From Clostridium sp. CAG:253 (GTDB lineage: Bacteria > Bacillota > Clostridia > Lachnospirales > Lachnospiraceae), in the NCBI GenBank assembly GCA_000436755.1, contig FR887283.1:34106-95704 (forward strand): a DNA stretch of 61,599 nt, in the 5' to 3' direction. Each line of letters opens with the position of its first letter. Positions within the stretch are counted from its first letter, which is position 1. The notes below the pieces were generated by a model. That model did not search any database, was not told where the DNA came from, and saw only the letters and a list, made by a program, of their open reading frames with translations. Made by a program: the position numbers and the translations under genes. This document shows positions 43,676 through 53,860 of this stretch, piece after piece.

Positions 43676-45544
43676 TTACTTGCCAAGATATATAAGCAAT
43701 ACTGAAATATCTGCCGGTGAAACTCCCGAAATTCTTGAAGCCTGTCCGACTGATGCTGGTCTTAATTCTTTCAATTTCTGTACAGCTTCCTTTCTCAAAC
43801 TATAAACATCATCATAGTCAATATCATCCGGAATTTTTTTGTTTTCCAATTTTTTGTACTGCTCTACCTGTCTCAACTGTCTTTTTATATATCCCTCATA
43901 TTTAAGTTCTATATTTACCTGTTCTTTAACATCCTCAGGCAGTTCTTGTCTATCCTTATCGATTTTTCCAATTATCTCGTATGACAACTCAGGTCTTTTT
44001 AACAATTCAGCTAAAGTTGTTCCTGACTGTAATGCAGTACTTTCATATCTAGCCAGCAATTCCTGTACTTCCACTCTTGCCCCAACAGTTGTCTTTTTCA
44101 TTCGTTCTACTTCTGCATCAATCATCTTCTCTTTATCAAGCAGTTTTTTATAGCGTTCATTGTCAATAAGTCCAATGTCATGACCGATTTTTGTAAGACG
44201 TAAATCTGCATTATCCTGTCTCAAAATCAACCTGTACTCGGCTCTTGATGTCATCATTCTGTAAGGTTCATTGGTTCCCTTTGTAACAAGGTCATCAATA
44301 AGAACTCCTATATATGCCTGTGAACGGTCTAAAACAAGAGCATCTTTTCCCAAAAACTTCATAGCCGCATTTATTCCGGCAACAATCCCCTGCGCAGCCG
44401 CCTCTTCATATCCCGAACTTCCGTTCGCCTGTCCTGCACTGAAAAATCCCGATATATTTTTAAATTCAAGAGAAGATTTCAACTGAGTAGGATTTATACA
44501 ATCGTACTCAATTGCATATGCGTTTCTTACAATAGCTGCATGCTCAAGTCCCGGTACTGTATGATACATTCTATATTGAACATCCTCAGGCAGAGAACTT
44601 GACATTCCACCTATATACATTTCATTTGTATATAATCCTTCCGGCTCCAAAAATACCTGATGTCTTTTTTTATCTGCAAATCTTACTACTTTATCTTCTA
44701 TGGAAGGACAATATCTTGGGCCTGTCCCCTTTATATTTCCAGAGTATATCGGTGACCTGTCAATATTATCCCTGATAATTTTATGAGTTTCTTCATTAGT
44801 GTATGTAAGCCAGCATGATATCTGCTCTCTCTCCAACTCTTCAGGCGTATTTGTAAACGAAAACGGAACAATTTTTTCGTCACCTTTCTGCTCCTCCATC
44901 TTTGAAAAATCAATCGTCCTTTTATCAACTCTTGCCGGAGTACCCGTTTTAAATCGTCTAAGCTCTATTCCAAGGTCTAAAAGTGATTGACTTAAAGAAT
45001 TAGCTGCACTAAGCCCGTTAGGACCTGTATACTGGCTTACATCGCCATATATGCATCTCGCCTTTAAATATGTTCCCGTACACATAATTACAACGCTGCA
45101 TGGGTAAATTGCGTCAGACGTTGTTCTTACTCCTGTCACTTTTCCGTCCTCAACAATCACTTCTGCCACTTCGCCCTGTTTTATTGTAAGGTTATCCGTA
45201 TTCTCAAGTACATTCCTCATTGAATTGCTGTAATTTTTTTTATCAGCTTGCGCCCTAAGTGAATGAACAGCCGGGCCTTTAGACATATTTAACATCTTTG
45301 TCTGAATAAATGTCCTGTCAATATTTTTACCCATCTCTCCGCCAAGAGCATCTATTTCTCTTACAAGATGTCCCTTTGAACTTCCTCCGACATTAGGATT
45401 ACATGGCATCATAGCTATGCTATCCACACTAACCGTAAATATAAGCGTTTTTAATCCAAGCCTTGCTGTTGCTAAAGCAGCTTCACATCCCGCATGTCCG
45501 GCACCTATTACAACCGCATCATAACTTTCATAAGTATATGACAT
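43676..45544 (-). CDS. mnmG: tRNA U34 carboxymethylaminomethyl-modification enzyme, FAD subunit
   Basis: With MnmE it installs cmnm5 at wobble U34 of tRNAs. The 622-residue protein has FAD-binding [35 protein letters not shown], the catalytic-Cys regions around [10 protein letters not shown] and [11 protein letters not shown], and [16 protein letters not shown]. Start ATG 45544 comes eight bases after GGAGG; an in-frame ATG at 45562 lies upstream of that site. It follows mnmE as in most Firmicutes. Confidence 0.96.
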   Translation of the reverse strand: MSYTYESYDAVVIGAGHAGCEAALATARLGLKTLIFTVSVDSIAMMPCNPNVGGSSKGHLVREIDALGGEMGKNIDRTFIQTKMLNMSKGPAVHSLRAQADKKNYSNSMRNVLENTDNLTIKQGEVAEVIVEDGKVTGVRTTSDAIYPCSVVIMCTGTYLKARCIYGDVSQYTGPNGLSAANSLSQSLLDLGIELRRFKTGTPARVDKRTIDFSKMEEQKGDEKIVPFSFTNTPEELEREQISCWLTYTNEETHKIIRDNIDRSPIYSGNIKGTGPRYCPSIEDKVVRFADKKRHQVFLEPEGLYTNEMYIGGMSSSLPEDVQYRMYHTVPGLEHAAIVRNAYAIEYDCINPTQLKSSLEFKNISGFFSAGQANGSSGYEEAAAQGIVAGINAAMKFLGKDALVLDRSQAYIGVLIDDLVTKGTNEPYRMMTSRAEYRLILRQDNADLRLTKIGHDIGLIDNERYKKLLDKEKMIDAEVERMKKTTVGARVEVQELLARYESTALQSGTTLAELLKRPELSYEIIGKIDKDRQELPEDVKEQVNIELKYEGYIKRQLRQVEQYKKLENKKIPDDIDYDDVYSLRKEAVQKLKELRPASVGQASRISGVSPADISVLLIYLGK

Positions 45545-45624
45545 CTTCTCAACCTCCATCATGTTTTATTCTTTACATTATCTTCGCACTCTTACGAGCA
45601 GACTTCTACTCATGCCATTATCCA

Positions 45625-47043
45625 CTATTTTCCCATACAAAATTCTTTAAATATCTTATTTACTAAATCTTCAGACGCTGTCTCCCCATTTATAAGCCCG
45701 AGTTCCTTATAGGCATCCATCATATCAATAGTATAAAAATCCTCCGGCATATCATCATCTATCGCCTGCAATACAGCATTTATGCTTTCTATCGCAGAAA
45801 CAACAGCCTCTTTATGTCTTATTCCCGTCAGATAAACCTGATTATTAAATGAAATATTTCCGTCAAGGAATGAGTTATTTACATAGTTTTCAAGTTCTTT
45901 CATTCCCTGCTTTGTTTCATTTGAAAATGTTATGCATTCCCAATTTAATTTCTTTTGAATATCTTCAACCGTTATTACAGGATTTAAATCAGATTTATTC
46001 ATCAATATTACACCTTTTTTCTGTTGTAATATATCAATAATCTGGAAATCAGCATCATCAAGCCTCTCGCTTGAATCTACTACATAAATTATAAAATCAC
46101 ACTTATCTGCATATTCAATCGCCTTGTTTACACCTATATTTTCAACTATATCATTTGTTTCATGTATACCGGCAGTATCAACAAGATTTAATATCACATC
46201 TCCAAGTTTTACTCTCTCTTCAAGAATATCCCTTGTAGTTCCTGCAACATTTGTTACTATCGCTCTCTCTTCATCAAGCAGAAGATTCATCAGTGATGAT
46301 TTACCTGCATTCGGTTTTCCGACAATAACCGTATTTATACCTTCAGATTTCATTCTGCCGTCATCAAAATGTTCAATAAGTTCATTTAGTTTTTCCCTGT
46401 CATTTTGAAGTTTATCTTTTAATTCAAATCTGAACTCCCCAAGTTCATAATGTTCTGGGTCATCAAGTGCAGCTTCAATATATCCAGTATCATGAAGTAT
46501 ATCCTGTCTTATATTTTCAATATATTTTGAAAGATTTCCCTCAAGCTGGCTTAAAGCACTATCCAATGCATAATTATTTTCAGAAGATATAAGTTTCATA
46601 ACGGCTTCTGCCTGTGCAAGGTCTATTCTTCCATTCAAAAAAGCTCTTTTCGTAAACTCTCCCGGCTCCGCCAAGACAGCTCCGTTTTTTAATACTGTTT
46701 CCAAAATTTTTTTGACAATAAACGGGCCTCCGTGAGAATCTATTTCAACAACATCTTCTCTGGTATAACTGTTAGGTTTTTTCATGAGTAAAACCATAAC
46801 TTCATCAATCACTTTTCCGTTATCAACTATAAAACCATAATGTATTGTATGTGATTCTTTTTTCCAAAAATATTTATCATCGTATTGAATGCCGTCTTTT
46901 TCACATTCTGAAGTCAAATCAATCTGGCTTCTTTTTCTAAATATTTTTCCGGCTACAGTAAGAGCATCATCACCACTTATTCTTATTACGCCTATTCCGC
47001 CGCCCATTCCACTTGCTATACTCGCAATAGTTTTTGTATACAT
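45625..47043 (-). CDS. mnmE: tRNA U34 modification GTPase
   Basis: The 472-residue partner of MnmG. N-terminal folate-binding domain (MGGGIGVIRISGDDAL), GTPase G1 VGKPNAGKSSLMNLL, G2/G3 with TTRDILEE and DTAGIHET, G4 NKSD, and the C-terminal FCMGK tail with the catalytic Cys. Start ATG 47043 follows GGAGG by five bases; the in-frame ATG at 47055 overlaps that site. Confidence 0.96.
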   Translation of the reverse strand: MYTKTIASIASGMGGGIGVIRISGDDALTVAGKIFRKRSQIDLTSECEKDGIQYDDKYFWKKESHTIHYGFIVDNGKVIDEVMVLLMKKPNSYTREDVVEIDSHGGPFIVKKILETVLKNGAVLAEPGEFTKRAFLNGRIDLAQAEAVMKLISSENNYALDSALSQLEGNLSKYIENIRQDILHDTGYIEAALDDPEHYELGEFRFELKDKLQNDREKLNELIEHFDDGRMKSEGINTVIVGKPNAGKSSLMNLLLDEERAIVTNVAGTTRDILEERVKLGDVILNLVDTAGIHETNDIVENIGVNKAIEYADKCDFIIYVVDSSERLDDADFQIIDILQQKKGVILMNKSDLNPVITVEDIQKKLNWECITFSNETKQGMKELENYVNNSFLDGNISFNNQVYLTGIRHKEAVVSAIESINAVLQAIDDDMPEDFYTIDMMDAYKELGLINGETASEDLVNKIFKEFCMGK

Positions 47044-47116
47044 CAAATCCTCCAATATACCAGAACACGCCTGTTTTATACCAGAAAAGGGACTGACAAA
47101 ACCAGCCCCTTTCCTT

Positions 47117-47917
47117 TTATTCGCTATCTGTTACTTTTTCTTCATCAACAGAAACCGTCTCTGCATTCTGATTGTCTCTGTTGTAATTCTTTCTGTATGA
47201 ATTATTGTATTTCTTATAACCACCGTTGTTTCGATATCTTGATTTATTACCATAACCATACTTTTTCTTCTTTTCGTAATCTTTCTCAAAACCAGGCTTC
47301 AAAGAAATAACAACTTTTCTGTATGGCTCTTCACCCTCACTGTGAGTCTCAACATATTTATCATTCTGAAGTGTAGAGTGAATAACACGTCTCTCATAAG
47401 GATTCATAGGCTCAAGAATAACACTCTTGTGAATTCTTTTAACCTTATGTGCAAGATTTCTCGCAAGATTTTCTAATGTTTCTTTTCGTCTCTCACGATA
47501 ATTCTCTGTATCTATTTTAACCTTCACATAATCCTCTGTTTTTTTATTTATAACAAGACTTACGAGATATTGAAGCGAATCAAGAGTTACACCTCTCTTA
47601 CCGATGAGCATTCCCATTTCATCACCTGAAAGCTCTATATTCATCTGCTTCTCAACATCATTGTACTCAATTTCGATATCAACATTCATTTCCATCGCTT
47701 TAAATACATCACTTAAAAACTCAACCGCATTTTCCTGTATGTCATCTTTTTTTCTGACACGTATTACAGCCTGTTTACTAAATAATCCAAGTATACCTGA
47801 ACTTCCTTCTTCAACAACTTCATACTCAATCTTATCACTTGTTGTCTGTAATTCAACTAACGCATTTGTTATAGCATCATCGACAGTCTTTGCTGAAAAT
47901 TCTCTCCAATCTGACAT
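47117..47917 (-). CDS. jag: Jag/KhpB RNA-binding protein
   Basis: The 266-residue protein has three parts: Jag-N (FSAKTVDDAITNALVELQT), a KH domain (IELSGDEMGMLIGKRGVTLD, with the GKRG loop) and R3H (RKETLENLARNLAHKVKR, then ERRVIHSTLQNDKYVETHS). KhpB acts with KhpA in RNA binding and cell-wall control, and is encoded after yidC as usual. The tail is Asn/Tyr/Arg-rich and likely disordered. Start ATG 47917 follows GGAGGAG; an earlier ATG at 47935 precedes the site. Confidence 0.94.
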   Translation of the reverse strand: MSDWREFSAKTVDDAITNALVELQTTSDKIEYEVVEEGSSGILGLFSKQAVIRVRKKDDIQENAVEFLSDVFKAMEMNVDIEIEYNDVEKQMNIELSGDEMGMLIGKRGVTLDSLQYLVSLVINKKTEDYVKVKIDTENYRERRKETLENLARNLAHKVKRIHKSVILEPMNPYERRVIHSTLQNDKYVETHSEGEEPYRKVVISLKPGFEKDYEKKKKYGYGNKSRYRNNGGYKKYNNSYRKNYNRDNQNAETVSVDEEKVTDSE

Positions 47918-47958
47918 ATTCTCCTCCGTTTCCATAACGGCAAATGCAAATTCAGCTA

Positions 47959-49224
47959 TTATTTTTTACCCGTATTATTATCATCACGAGCCAGCATATT
48001 TGCATATGCAGCTATACTACCTTTTTTATAATTTTTATTTCCGCCATTGTTAGGTGATTCTTTTGTGCTGACCACCTTTGCATTTTTATTTATTCCGCTG
48101 TTCTTATTTGTTTTCTGAGTTTTTGTATTATTTATTGAGCTTGTCCTCTGTTTTGCAATATCCTGCATTGTAGAATTAGGATCAATACCCATTTTTTCCA
48201 TACGCTTTTTGTTTTTCTCAGCATTCTTTGCCATCTCCGCATCCATGTCAATTTTGGAGAAATAAACATTTATTCCAATTCCCTGGAATATACGGAAAAC
48301 ATTACCTGCAACCCAGTATATACCAACACCTATAGGGAACATAAAACACATCAAACCTGTAATAAACGGCATAACATTATTCATTGTCTTCATAGACTGT
48401 GCAGTCGGATTGTCTGATGCATCCTGCTGCTGTGTTCCTGCCATACTAATCTTTGTACTAAGCATCTGTGTGATAACAGATAATATTGGTATAATAATAC
48501 TAACACTCTTTATTCCCGGTGTATCTGCTATATTCAATCCTAAAAATGTGTTGATATGCTTAGATTTATCTGCCACTTCCATAATAGCTGTTTTTAAATC
48601 CGGACACTTTGCTGCAAGCTGCGTCCACGCACTTGTATTAAACTGACCTAAAACATCTACAAAATAGCTTATATTATCGCTCTTTTTTGCTGCTGACACG
48701 GCATTTGTGACAACATAGGTGCTGGATGAAACCATCTTTGAAAGCTGTTCAACACTTATTCCTGCACTTTTAACCTGCTCTGCAATTCCACTATAAATAT
48801 CATAAACCTGTGGAACATAAGCCGGAATATTGTAAATCACACGATACAATGCCAATAATATAGGAAATGTAATCAACATAGGTAGACATCCGCTTGCCGG
48901 ACTAACTCCATATTTCTGATACACTGCCTGTGTTTCCAAAGACATCTTTTGCTGTGATGCCTGATCTTTCTTATTTTTATATTTCTTCTGAATCGCCTGA
49001 ATTTCAGGATTCATTATCATCGACATTTTAGAAAATTTCTGCTGTTTGATTTGCATAGGCATCATCAAGCCATTTACTAAAAATGTAAATAAAATCATAC
49101 AAATTCCCGTATTTTCAATACCGAAATTCGCCAATAAAGCATACAACGCCTGTAAAATATAACCCAAAACTCTCGCAATAGGTCCCAAAATAGCACCCTG
49201 GTAAGTTGTTAAAATTACATTCAT
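47959..49224 (-). CDS. yidC: Membrane protein insertase YidC
   Basis: The 421-residue insertase of the Oxa1/Alb3 family inserts membrane proteins alone or with SecYEG. Core helices include MILFTFLVNGLMMPMQIKQQ, with the hydrophilic-groove region following, then QKKYKNKKDQASQQK and SGCLPMLITFPILLALYRVI. It lacks a lipoprotein Cys, unlike Bacillus SpoIIIJ. An insertion of about 100 residues lies between TM segments (about 150-240). The C-terminal tail is long, basic and Asn/Lys-rich, a likely ribosome contact. Confidence 0.95.
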   Translation of the reverse strand: MNVILTTYQGAILGPIARVLGYILQALYALLANFGIENTGICMILFTFLVNGLMMPMQIKQQKFSKMSMIMNPEIQAIQKKYKNKKDQASQQKMSLETQAVYQKYGVSPASGCLPMLITFPILLALYRVIYNIPAYVPQVYDIYSGIAEQVKSAGISVEQLSKMVSSSTYVVTNAVSAAKKSDNISYFVDVLGQFNTSAWTQLAAKCPDLKTAIMEVADKSKHINTFLGLNIADTPGIKSVSIIIPILSVITQMLSTKISMAGTQQQDASDNPTAQSMKTMNNVMPFITGLMCFMFPIGVGIYWVAGNVFRIFQGIGINVYFSKIDMDAEMAKNAEKNKKRMEKMGIDPNSTMQDIAKQRTSSINNTKTQKTNKNSGINKNAKVVSTKESPNNGGNKNYKKGSIAAYANMLARDDNNTGKK

Positions 49225-49260
49225 AAACTATAAGTCCTCCTGTGCCAAGTCAAAGGGAAA

Positions 49261-49473
49261 TCAAGGAACCGGATCGTACCCTCCCTTCGCAAAAGGATGA
49301 CACCTCAAAATTCTTTTTACAGCCAAAAAACTCCCTTTAAAAAAACCATACTTTTCAAGCGCTTCTATAGCGTATTTAGAACAAGTAGGTGTATATATAC
49401 ACGCCGGTCTTCCTTTCAAGGGAGATATATATTTACGATATATTTTTATAACAAATATAAGTATCGATTTCAT
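49261..49473 (-). CDS. yidD: Membrane protein insertion efficiency factor YidD
   Basis: The 70-residue protein has the family signature [20 protein letters not shown], then [16 protein letters not shown] and [17 protein letters not shown]. It helps YidC-dependent insertion. Its start is two bases after the rnpA stop. Confidence 0.95.
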   Translation of the reverse strand: MKSILIFVIKIYRKYISPLKGRPACIYTPTCSKYAIEALEKYGFFKGSFLAVKRILRCHPFAKGGYDPVP

Positions 49474-49475
49474 AA

Positions 49476-49811
49476 CTAATTATCTCTTAAAATCCCATGC
49501 ATCTTACCTAAATGCAAGAATGCACCGGAAATATCACTATACTTTTTACCTTTAGCTGTATTCCTAGCAATTATAACAATGTCATAACCCCTGGCAAACT
49601 TTTCTTCATTTAACCTGATACTCTCTCTTATCAATCTGGTAACCCTATGCCTGACAACACTATTTCCAACTTTTTTACTGACTGTTATTCCATATCTGTT
49701 TTCACTGCTGCCATTCTTCAATAAATACATAACTAAGTATCTGTTGGCATAGGATTTCCCATGATGATATACATTTAAAAATTCAAAATTCTTCGAAATA
49801 GATATAAACAC
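49476..49811 (-). CDS. rnpA: Ribonuclease P protein component
   Basis: The 111-residue protein cofactor binds the RNase P RNA for tRNA 5' maturation. It shows [16 protein letters not shown] and [20 protein letters not shown], the RNR-type basic helix; the usual N-R is H-R here. Start GTG 49811 is seven bases after AGAGGG. Coupled to yidD. Confidence 0.93.
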   Translation of the reverse strand: MFISISKNFEFLNVYHHGKSYANRYLVMYLLKNGSSENRYGITVSKKVGNSVVRHRVTRLIRESIRLNEEKFARGYDIVIIARNTAKGKKYSDISGAFLHLGKMHGILRDN

Positions 49812-49871
49812 AACTTTTCCCTCTACAAAGGCAAATCTTTATAATAGAAGAAAAGGTCACATAAATGCGAC

Positions 49872-50006
49872 CTATGCGGATAACTTATGTCTTCCTTTTG
49901 CTCTTCTGCTTGCTAATACTTTTCTTCCATTAGCTGTCTGCATTCTTTTTCTAAAACCATGAACCTTTGATCTTGATCTTTTCTTTGGCTGAAATGTCAT
50001 CTTCAT
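49872..50006 (-). CDS. rpmH: Ribosomal protein bL34
   Basis: 44 residues, [20 protein letters not shown] and on to [18 protein letters not shown]. This is the classic Arg/Lys-rich L34, a large-subunit protein. ATG 50006 follows AGGAGG with nine bases. First gene of the operon running left through rsmG, with a consensus promoter at 50062-50090. Confidence 0.97.
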   Translation of the reverse strand: MKMTFQPKKRSRSKVHGFRKRMQTANGRKVLASRRAKGRHKLSA

Positions 50007-50061
50007 TACAAAACACCTCCTTTAATTTCTACTTCTACGCATATAATCACGCATATCACAT

Positions 50062-50090
50062 ATTATATTAGCAAAAGTCAATTTCGTCAA
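50062..50090 (-). promoter_or_regulatory. Sigma-A promoter of the rpmH-rsmG operon
   Basis: On the minus strand TTGACG (50090-50085) and TATAAT (50067-50062) with exactly 17 bases between, about 55 bases before the rpmH start codon. Confidence 0.85.
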
Positions 50091-50119
50091 GTAAAAATCT
50101 TGATTTTAGTGGATTTTAA

Positions 50120-50700
50120 TTGTTTTTTATGAATTGATAACAATTGATAATGTAATATGATTTTCAACATCATTATTAACATACTTTAACAGTTTTTCAA
50201 CATTATTATGCACAAGTGGAAACTGTTAATCTCAAAAATTGTAGATATGTTTATGTAAATTAACACATATATAATAGGAAGAAACTTTTTCAGTTCAACA
50301 ATTATGATATAAATTTCCACATAAAAAATCAACATCATTAACATTAGCGTTTATATATCATGAAGTACCGTAAACACTATATGTCTGATTGTTAACAAAA
50401 TATATGTTTGCCCTGAAGTTATGAACAAATTGTGCACAAAATGTTGATAACTTCGACTTTTCACTATGTACTTTCAACAGTTATCAACAAAGTTATTAAC
50501 ATTATCCACTTTTTTGCTGATTTTAGGCATTTTTCAATGTTTATTAACAACTAACAAGTTATACACAATTTTTGTTCATATAGTGTGGATAACTGTTAAC
50601 AACCTTAATTTTTCAATTTTATCTTTATTATTAACATTATAAACAACTTATACACAGCTTTTATTAACATATCCTCACTTTTGTTGATAAAAACTTGTAT
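50120..50700. other. oriC: oriC part 1: DnaA-box cluster upstream of dnaA
   Basis: The 814-base rpmH-dnaA gap is AT-rich and packed with DnaA-box-like 9-mers. Perfect or one-mismatch matches to TTATNCACA/TTATCAACA: 50206-50214 (TTATGCACA), 50442-50450 (minus, TTATCAACA), 50481-50489 (TTATCAACA), 50502-50510 (TTATCCACT), 50559-50567 (TTATACACA), 50584-50592 (minus, TTATCCACA), 50648-50656 (TTATACACA) and 50682-50690 (minus, TTATCAACA). Weaker TTATTAACA sites are at 50493, 50541 and 50661. Together with the region after dnaA this is a bipartite origin as in Bacillus. Confidence 0.93.
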
Positions 50701-50723
50701 TTTAACTGTTTTTGAGATAAAAT
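50695..50723 (+). promoter_or_regulatory. Candidate dnaA promoter
   Basis: TTGTAT (50695-50700) and TAAAAT (50718-50723), 17-base spacer, lying just after the last DnaA box (50682-50690). DnaA autorepression is therefore plausible. Confidence 0.55.
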
Positions 50724-50820
50724 GAGTATGTATGATGTGTTAATAGCGCCTATTTTTCTTTGTTTTAATTTATTAGGTTATGCACATTTGTGAAATTTTA
50801 AAGAAATGAGGTACAAAATC

Positions 50821-52200
50821 TTGGAAAATGAGCTTTATGAAAGATGGGATGACATTCTTGAGCGTATGAAAATTGATTTTGACATTTCAGATGTATCTTT
50901 TCGTACTTTTATCAAGAAATTAAGTTTATACGGAGTTGAAAATAACCTTATTACAGTTCTTATAGATGATACAAGCATCGGAAGTAACAGCAAACAATTT
51001 ATTGAGCAAAAATACAATACTTTTCTTTCTGTTGCCATCGAAGAGGTAACCAATATTCATTATGACCTTACCTACATTTCTTTAACTGAACTTGACGCTA
51101 AAAGCTCAAACAATGTTCCTGAAAAAGAAGAAAAGAAGGTCAGATTAAACCCTTCTATAAACCCTAACTATACATTTGATACATTTATTGTCGGAGACAA
51201 TAATGATTATGCCCATGCTGCATCTTTAAAGGTTGCAGAGGAACCCGGTGACACTTACAATCCTCTTTTTATATATGGAGGTGCAGGTCTTGGAAAGACG
51301 CATCTGATGCATGCAATTGCAAACTACATTTTGGAGCATGATAAATCTAAAAAAGTCGTTTATGTTACAAGTGAGACTTTTACAAATGAAATCGTAGACG
51401 CAGTCCGTGACAGCAAAAATGAACATTCTACTGCCCGTCAGGACTTCAGAAATAAATATAGAACAGTGGATGTCCTTCTTATAGATGATATTCAGTTTAT
51501 TGAAGGTAAGGAAGCAACGCAGCTTGAATTTTTCCATACATTTAACCACCTGCATCAGCAGGGCAAACAGATTATTATCTCCAGTGATAAACATCCGTCT
51601 ACCATGACAACACTTGAGGAACGTCTCCGCTCACGCTTTGAGATGGGACTTACTGTAGACATCAAGACGCCAACCTACGAAACACGAATGGCCATCTTGC
51701 GCAAGAAAGTTATAGAAGAAAACATTGCCATAGATGATTCTATACTTGATTATATTGCTTCTAATATTGTTTCTAATATAAGAGAGTTACAGGGAGCAAT
51801 AAATAAAGTTATATCATTTTCAAATTTATGCGGCAAAGAGGTAACGATGGAGCTTGCTAAAGAAGCCCTGTCAGACATGATAAATCCTAATATGAAGCGG
51901 CAGATTACTATAGATTACATTACCGAGACTGTTGCCGACCACTTTGGAATTACGGTAAAAGACCTCATGTCTACAAAACGTAACTCCAATATTGCCTTTC
52001 CACGTCATATATGTATGTATTTATGCCGTCAACTTACCAGCAGTCCGCTTGCTGAGATAGGCAACAAACTTGGAAACAGACATCACTCAACCATATTACA
52101 CGGTATTGAGATAATAGAAAAAAAATTAAATGACCCTGATAATAATGAGGAGCTTATTAAAACTTTGGATGTTCTTAATAAGAAGATAGACCCTCAATAA
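50821..52200 (+). CDS. dnaA: Chromosomal replication initiator protein DnaA
   Basis: DnaA binds DnaA boxes and unwinds oriC. Domain I is at 1-80, AAA domain III has Walker A GGAGLGKTHLMHA and Walker B LLIDDIQFIEGKE, with sensor IISSDKHPS. Domain IV carries the DnaA signature region RHICMYLCRQLTSSPLAEIG then GNRHHSTILHG. Start chosen: TTG 50821, eight bases after GAGG, giving 459 residues. An in-frame ATG at 50806 has no ribosome binding site and overlaps that GAGG. Confidence 0.96.
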   Translation: MENELYERWDDILERMKIDFDISDVSFRTFIKKLSLYGVENNLITVLIDDTSIGSNSKQFIEQKYNTFLSVAIEEVTNIHYDLTYISLTELDAKSSNNVPEKEEKKVRLNPSINPNYTFDTFIVGDNNDYAHAASLKVAEEPGDTYNPLFIYGGAGLGKTHLMHAIANYILEHDKSKKVVYVTSETFTNEIVDAVRDSKNEHSTARQDFRNKYRTVDVLLIDDIQFIEGKEATQLEFFHTFNHLHQQGKQIIISSDKHPSTMTTLEERLRSRFEMGLTVDIKTPTYETRMAILRKKVIEENIAIDDSILDYIASNIVSNIRELQGAINKVISFSNLCGKEVTMELAKEALSDMINPNMKRQITIDYITETVADHFGITVKDLMSTKRNSNIAFPRHICMYLCRQLTSSPLAEIGNKLGNRHHSTILHGIEIIEKKLNDPDNNEELIKTLDVLNKKIDPQ

Positions 52201-52500
52201 CTATTTTTAATGAATTAAAGTTTATATACATGAAATCAGTGGCACTATTGTTAAAATAGAATTGACATATCGACATTTTCTGTTGATACAGTTCAACAAT
52301 TTTGCTGTTTTTAATTTTTGGTTTGTGGATAAAATATGAGTTTTCAACATTAATTCATATTTTGTTAAGATAGTTATCCATATCAACAAATTCAGTGTTC
52401 ACAGTGGCTGGAGGTACTTTTCAACTTATCAACACCCCCTACTACTGCTACTGCTGAAATCCTTAATATTATTTTATATTTTTTTCGCCAATAACACTTT
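52201..52500. other. oriC: oriC part 2: DnaA boxes, DnaA-trio and unwinding region between dnaA and dnaN
   Basis: DnaA boxes at 52324-52332 (minus, TTATCCACA), 52374-52382 (TTATCCATA) and 52426-52434 (TTATCAACA). The last is followed by a CCCCC spacer (52435-52439) and then CTACTACTGCTACTGCTG (52439-52456). On the other strand these are six 3'-GAT/GAC-5' trios, every one with the conserved middle A. An AT tract (52461-52485) follows. This box-GC spacer-trio-AT order is the basal unwinding system known from B. subtilis, so strand opening should begin here. Confidence 0.9.
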
Positions 52501-52517
52501 GAAGGGAGTTATACACA

Positions 52518-53618
52518 ATGAACATCATTTGTGATAAGAATAAGTTACTTGAAGGTATTAATATTGTATTAAAAGCTATTCCCGGTAAATCAACAATGGC
52601 TATATTAGAATGTCTTGTTATTGAAGCTGAGAATAATACTATAAAATTAATTGCCAATGATCTTGAAATCGGTATTGAGACTGTTATTGAAGGTGAGATT
52701 GTTGAAGAAGGCTGTGTTGCCATAAGTGCAAAGGTATTTTCCGATATTATTCGTAAGTTACCTTCAGAACAGGTAGAAATTAATGTTGATGAAGCTTATC
52801 AGCTTAATATTAAATGTGGAAAAGCAAAATTTAACATTTCTGCAAAACCTACAGATGAATTTCCATATTTACCACAGATTGTCAAAGATAAGTATGTTGA
52901 AATATCTCAATTTACACTTAAAGATATTATCAGACAGACGGTATTCAGCATTTCCGACAATGAAAATGCTAAGGTTATGACGGGTGAATTATTTGAAATT
53001 AATAATTCAACACTCAAGGTCGTTTCACTCGATGGACATAGAATATCTATAAGAAAAGTTGAACTTAAAAATAACTACGATAATATCAGCGTTATAATTC
53101 CGGGCAAAACACTGATTGAAATAAATAAAATTCTTAATGGTGGAATTGATGATGAAGTTAAGATTTACTTTACTGAAAAGCATATTCTTTTTGAATTTGA
53201 TAATACAATTGTTTTATCAAGACTTATAGAGGGAGAATACTATAAAATTGATAAAATGTTATCAAGTGATTACGAAACAAAGATTACAGTAAATAAAAAA
53301 GACATGCTTGACAGTATTGACAGAACTACACTTTTGGTAAAAGAGTCTGAAAAGAAACCTGTTATTATTGATATTAAAGACAATAGTATTGGATTTGCCA
53401 TGAATTCATCAATTGGTTCCATGCATGAGGAAATGGATGCCGTTAGGGAAGGTAAGGATATAATTATAGGGTTTAATCCACGTTTTCTTATGGATGCGTT
53501 GAGGGTTATTGATGATGAAGAGATTACTCTTTACATGATAAATCCTAAGGCTCCTTGTTTTATAAGGGATAAGGATGAAAGTTATATTTATCTGATTTTA
53601 CCGGTTAATTTTAATTAA
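52518..53618 (+). CDS. dnaN: DNA polymerase III beta sliding clamp
   Basis: The 366-residue clamp encircles DNA and tethers the polymerase, MutS and others. Three repeated clamp domains are visible; family motifs include LEGINIVLKAIPGKSTMAIL, SVLDGHRIS-like VVSLDGHRISIRKVEL, and the C-terminus FIRDKDESYIYLILPV. ATG 52518 follows GAAGGGAG by about nine bases. Confidence 0.96.
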   Translation: MNIICDKNKLLEGINIVLKAIPGKSTMAILECLVIEAENNTIKLIANDLEIGIETVIEGEIVEEGCVAISAKVFSDIIRKLPSEQVEINVDEAYQLNIKCGKAKFNISAKPTDEFPYLPQIVKDKYVEISQFTLKDIIRQTVFSISDNENAKVMTGELFEINNSTLKVVSLDGHRISIRKVELKNNYDNISVIIPGKTLIEINKILNGGIDDEVKIYFTEKHILFEFDNTIVLSRLIEGEYYKIDKMLSSDYETKITVNKKDMLDSIDRTTLLVKESEKKPVIIDIKDNSIGFAMNSSIGSMHEEMDAVREGKDIIIGFNPRFLMDALRVIDDEEITLYMINPKAPCFIRDKDESYIYLILPVNFN

Positions 53619-53635
53619 AATGATTGGAGGTTGTG

Positions 53636-53848
53636 ATGGAAGCAATACAGATTAGTGATGAATTTATAAAACTTGGCCAGGCACTCAAACTTGCAAATCT
53701 TGTTTCTTCAGGAGTTGAAGCTAAAGTGGTAGTGCAGAACGGTGAAGTTAAGGTTAATGGTGAAGTTGATACCAGAAGAGGAAGAAAACTTTATCCTCAG
53801 GATGTATTTGAGTACGATGGAAAGCAAGTGACTGTTATTGGAGAGTAA
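53636..53848 (+). CDS. yaaA: S4-domain RNA-binding protein (YaaA/RlbA family)
   Basis: A 70-residue S4-like domain: ISDEFIKLGQALKLANLVSS, then KVVVQNGEVKVNGEVDTRRG and KLYPQDVF. It is always between dnaN and recF in Firmicutes; it probably binds rRNA or tRNA, with no firm role. Start ATG 53636 follows GGAGG; an upstream in-frame TTG lies at the site itself. Confidence 0.92.
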   Translation: MEAIQISDEFIKLGQALKLANLVSSGVEAKVVVQNGEVKVNGEVDTRRGRKLYPQDVFEYDGKQVTVIGE

Positions 53849-53860
53849 AGTGAGGGCATT

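Noticed and set aside
50120..50800. CRISPR-like array in the origin region
   Set aside because: The repeated 9-mers are DnaA boxes with irregular spacing and both orientations; no direct repeats with unique spacers.
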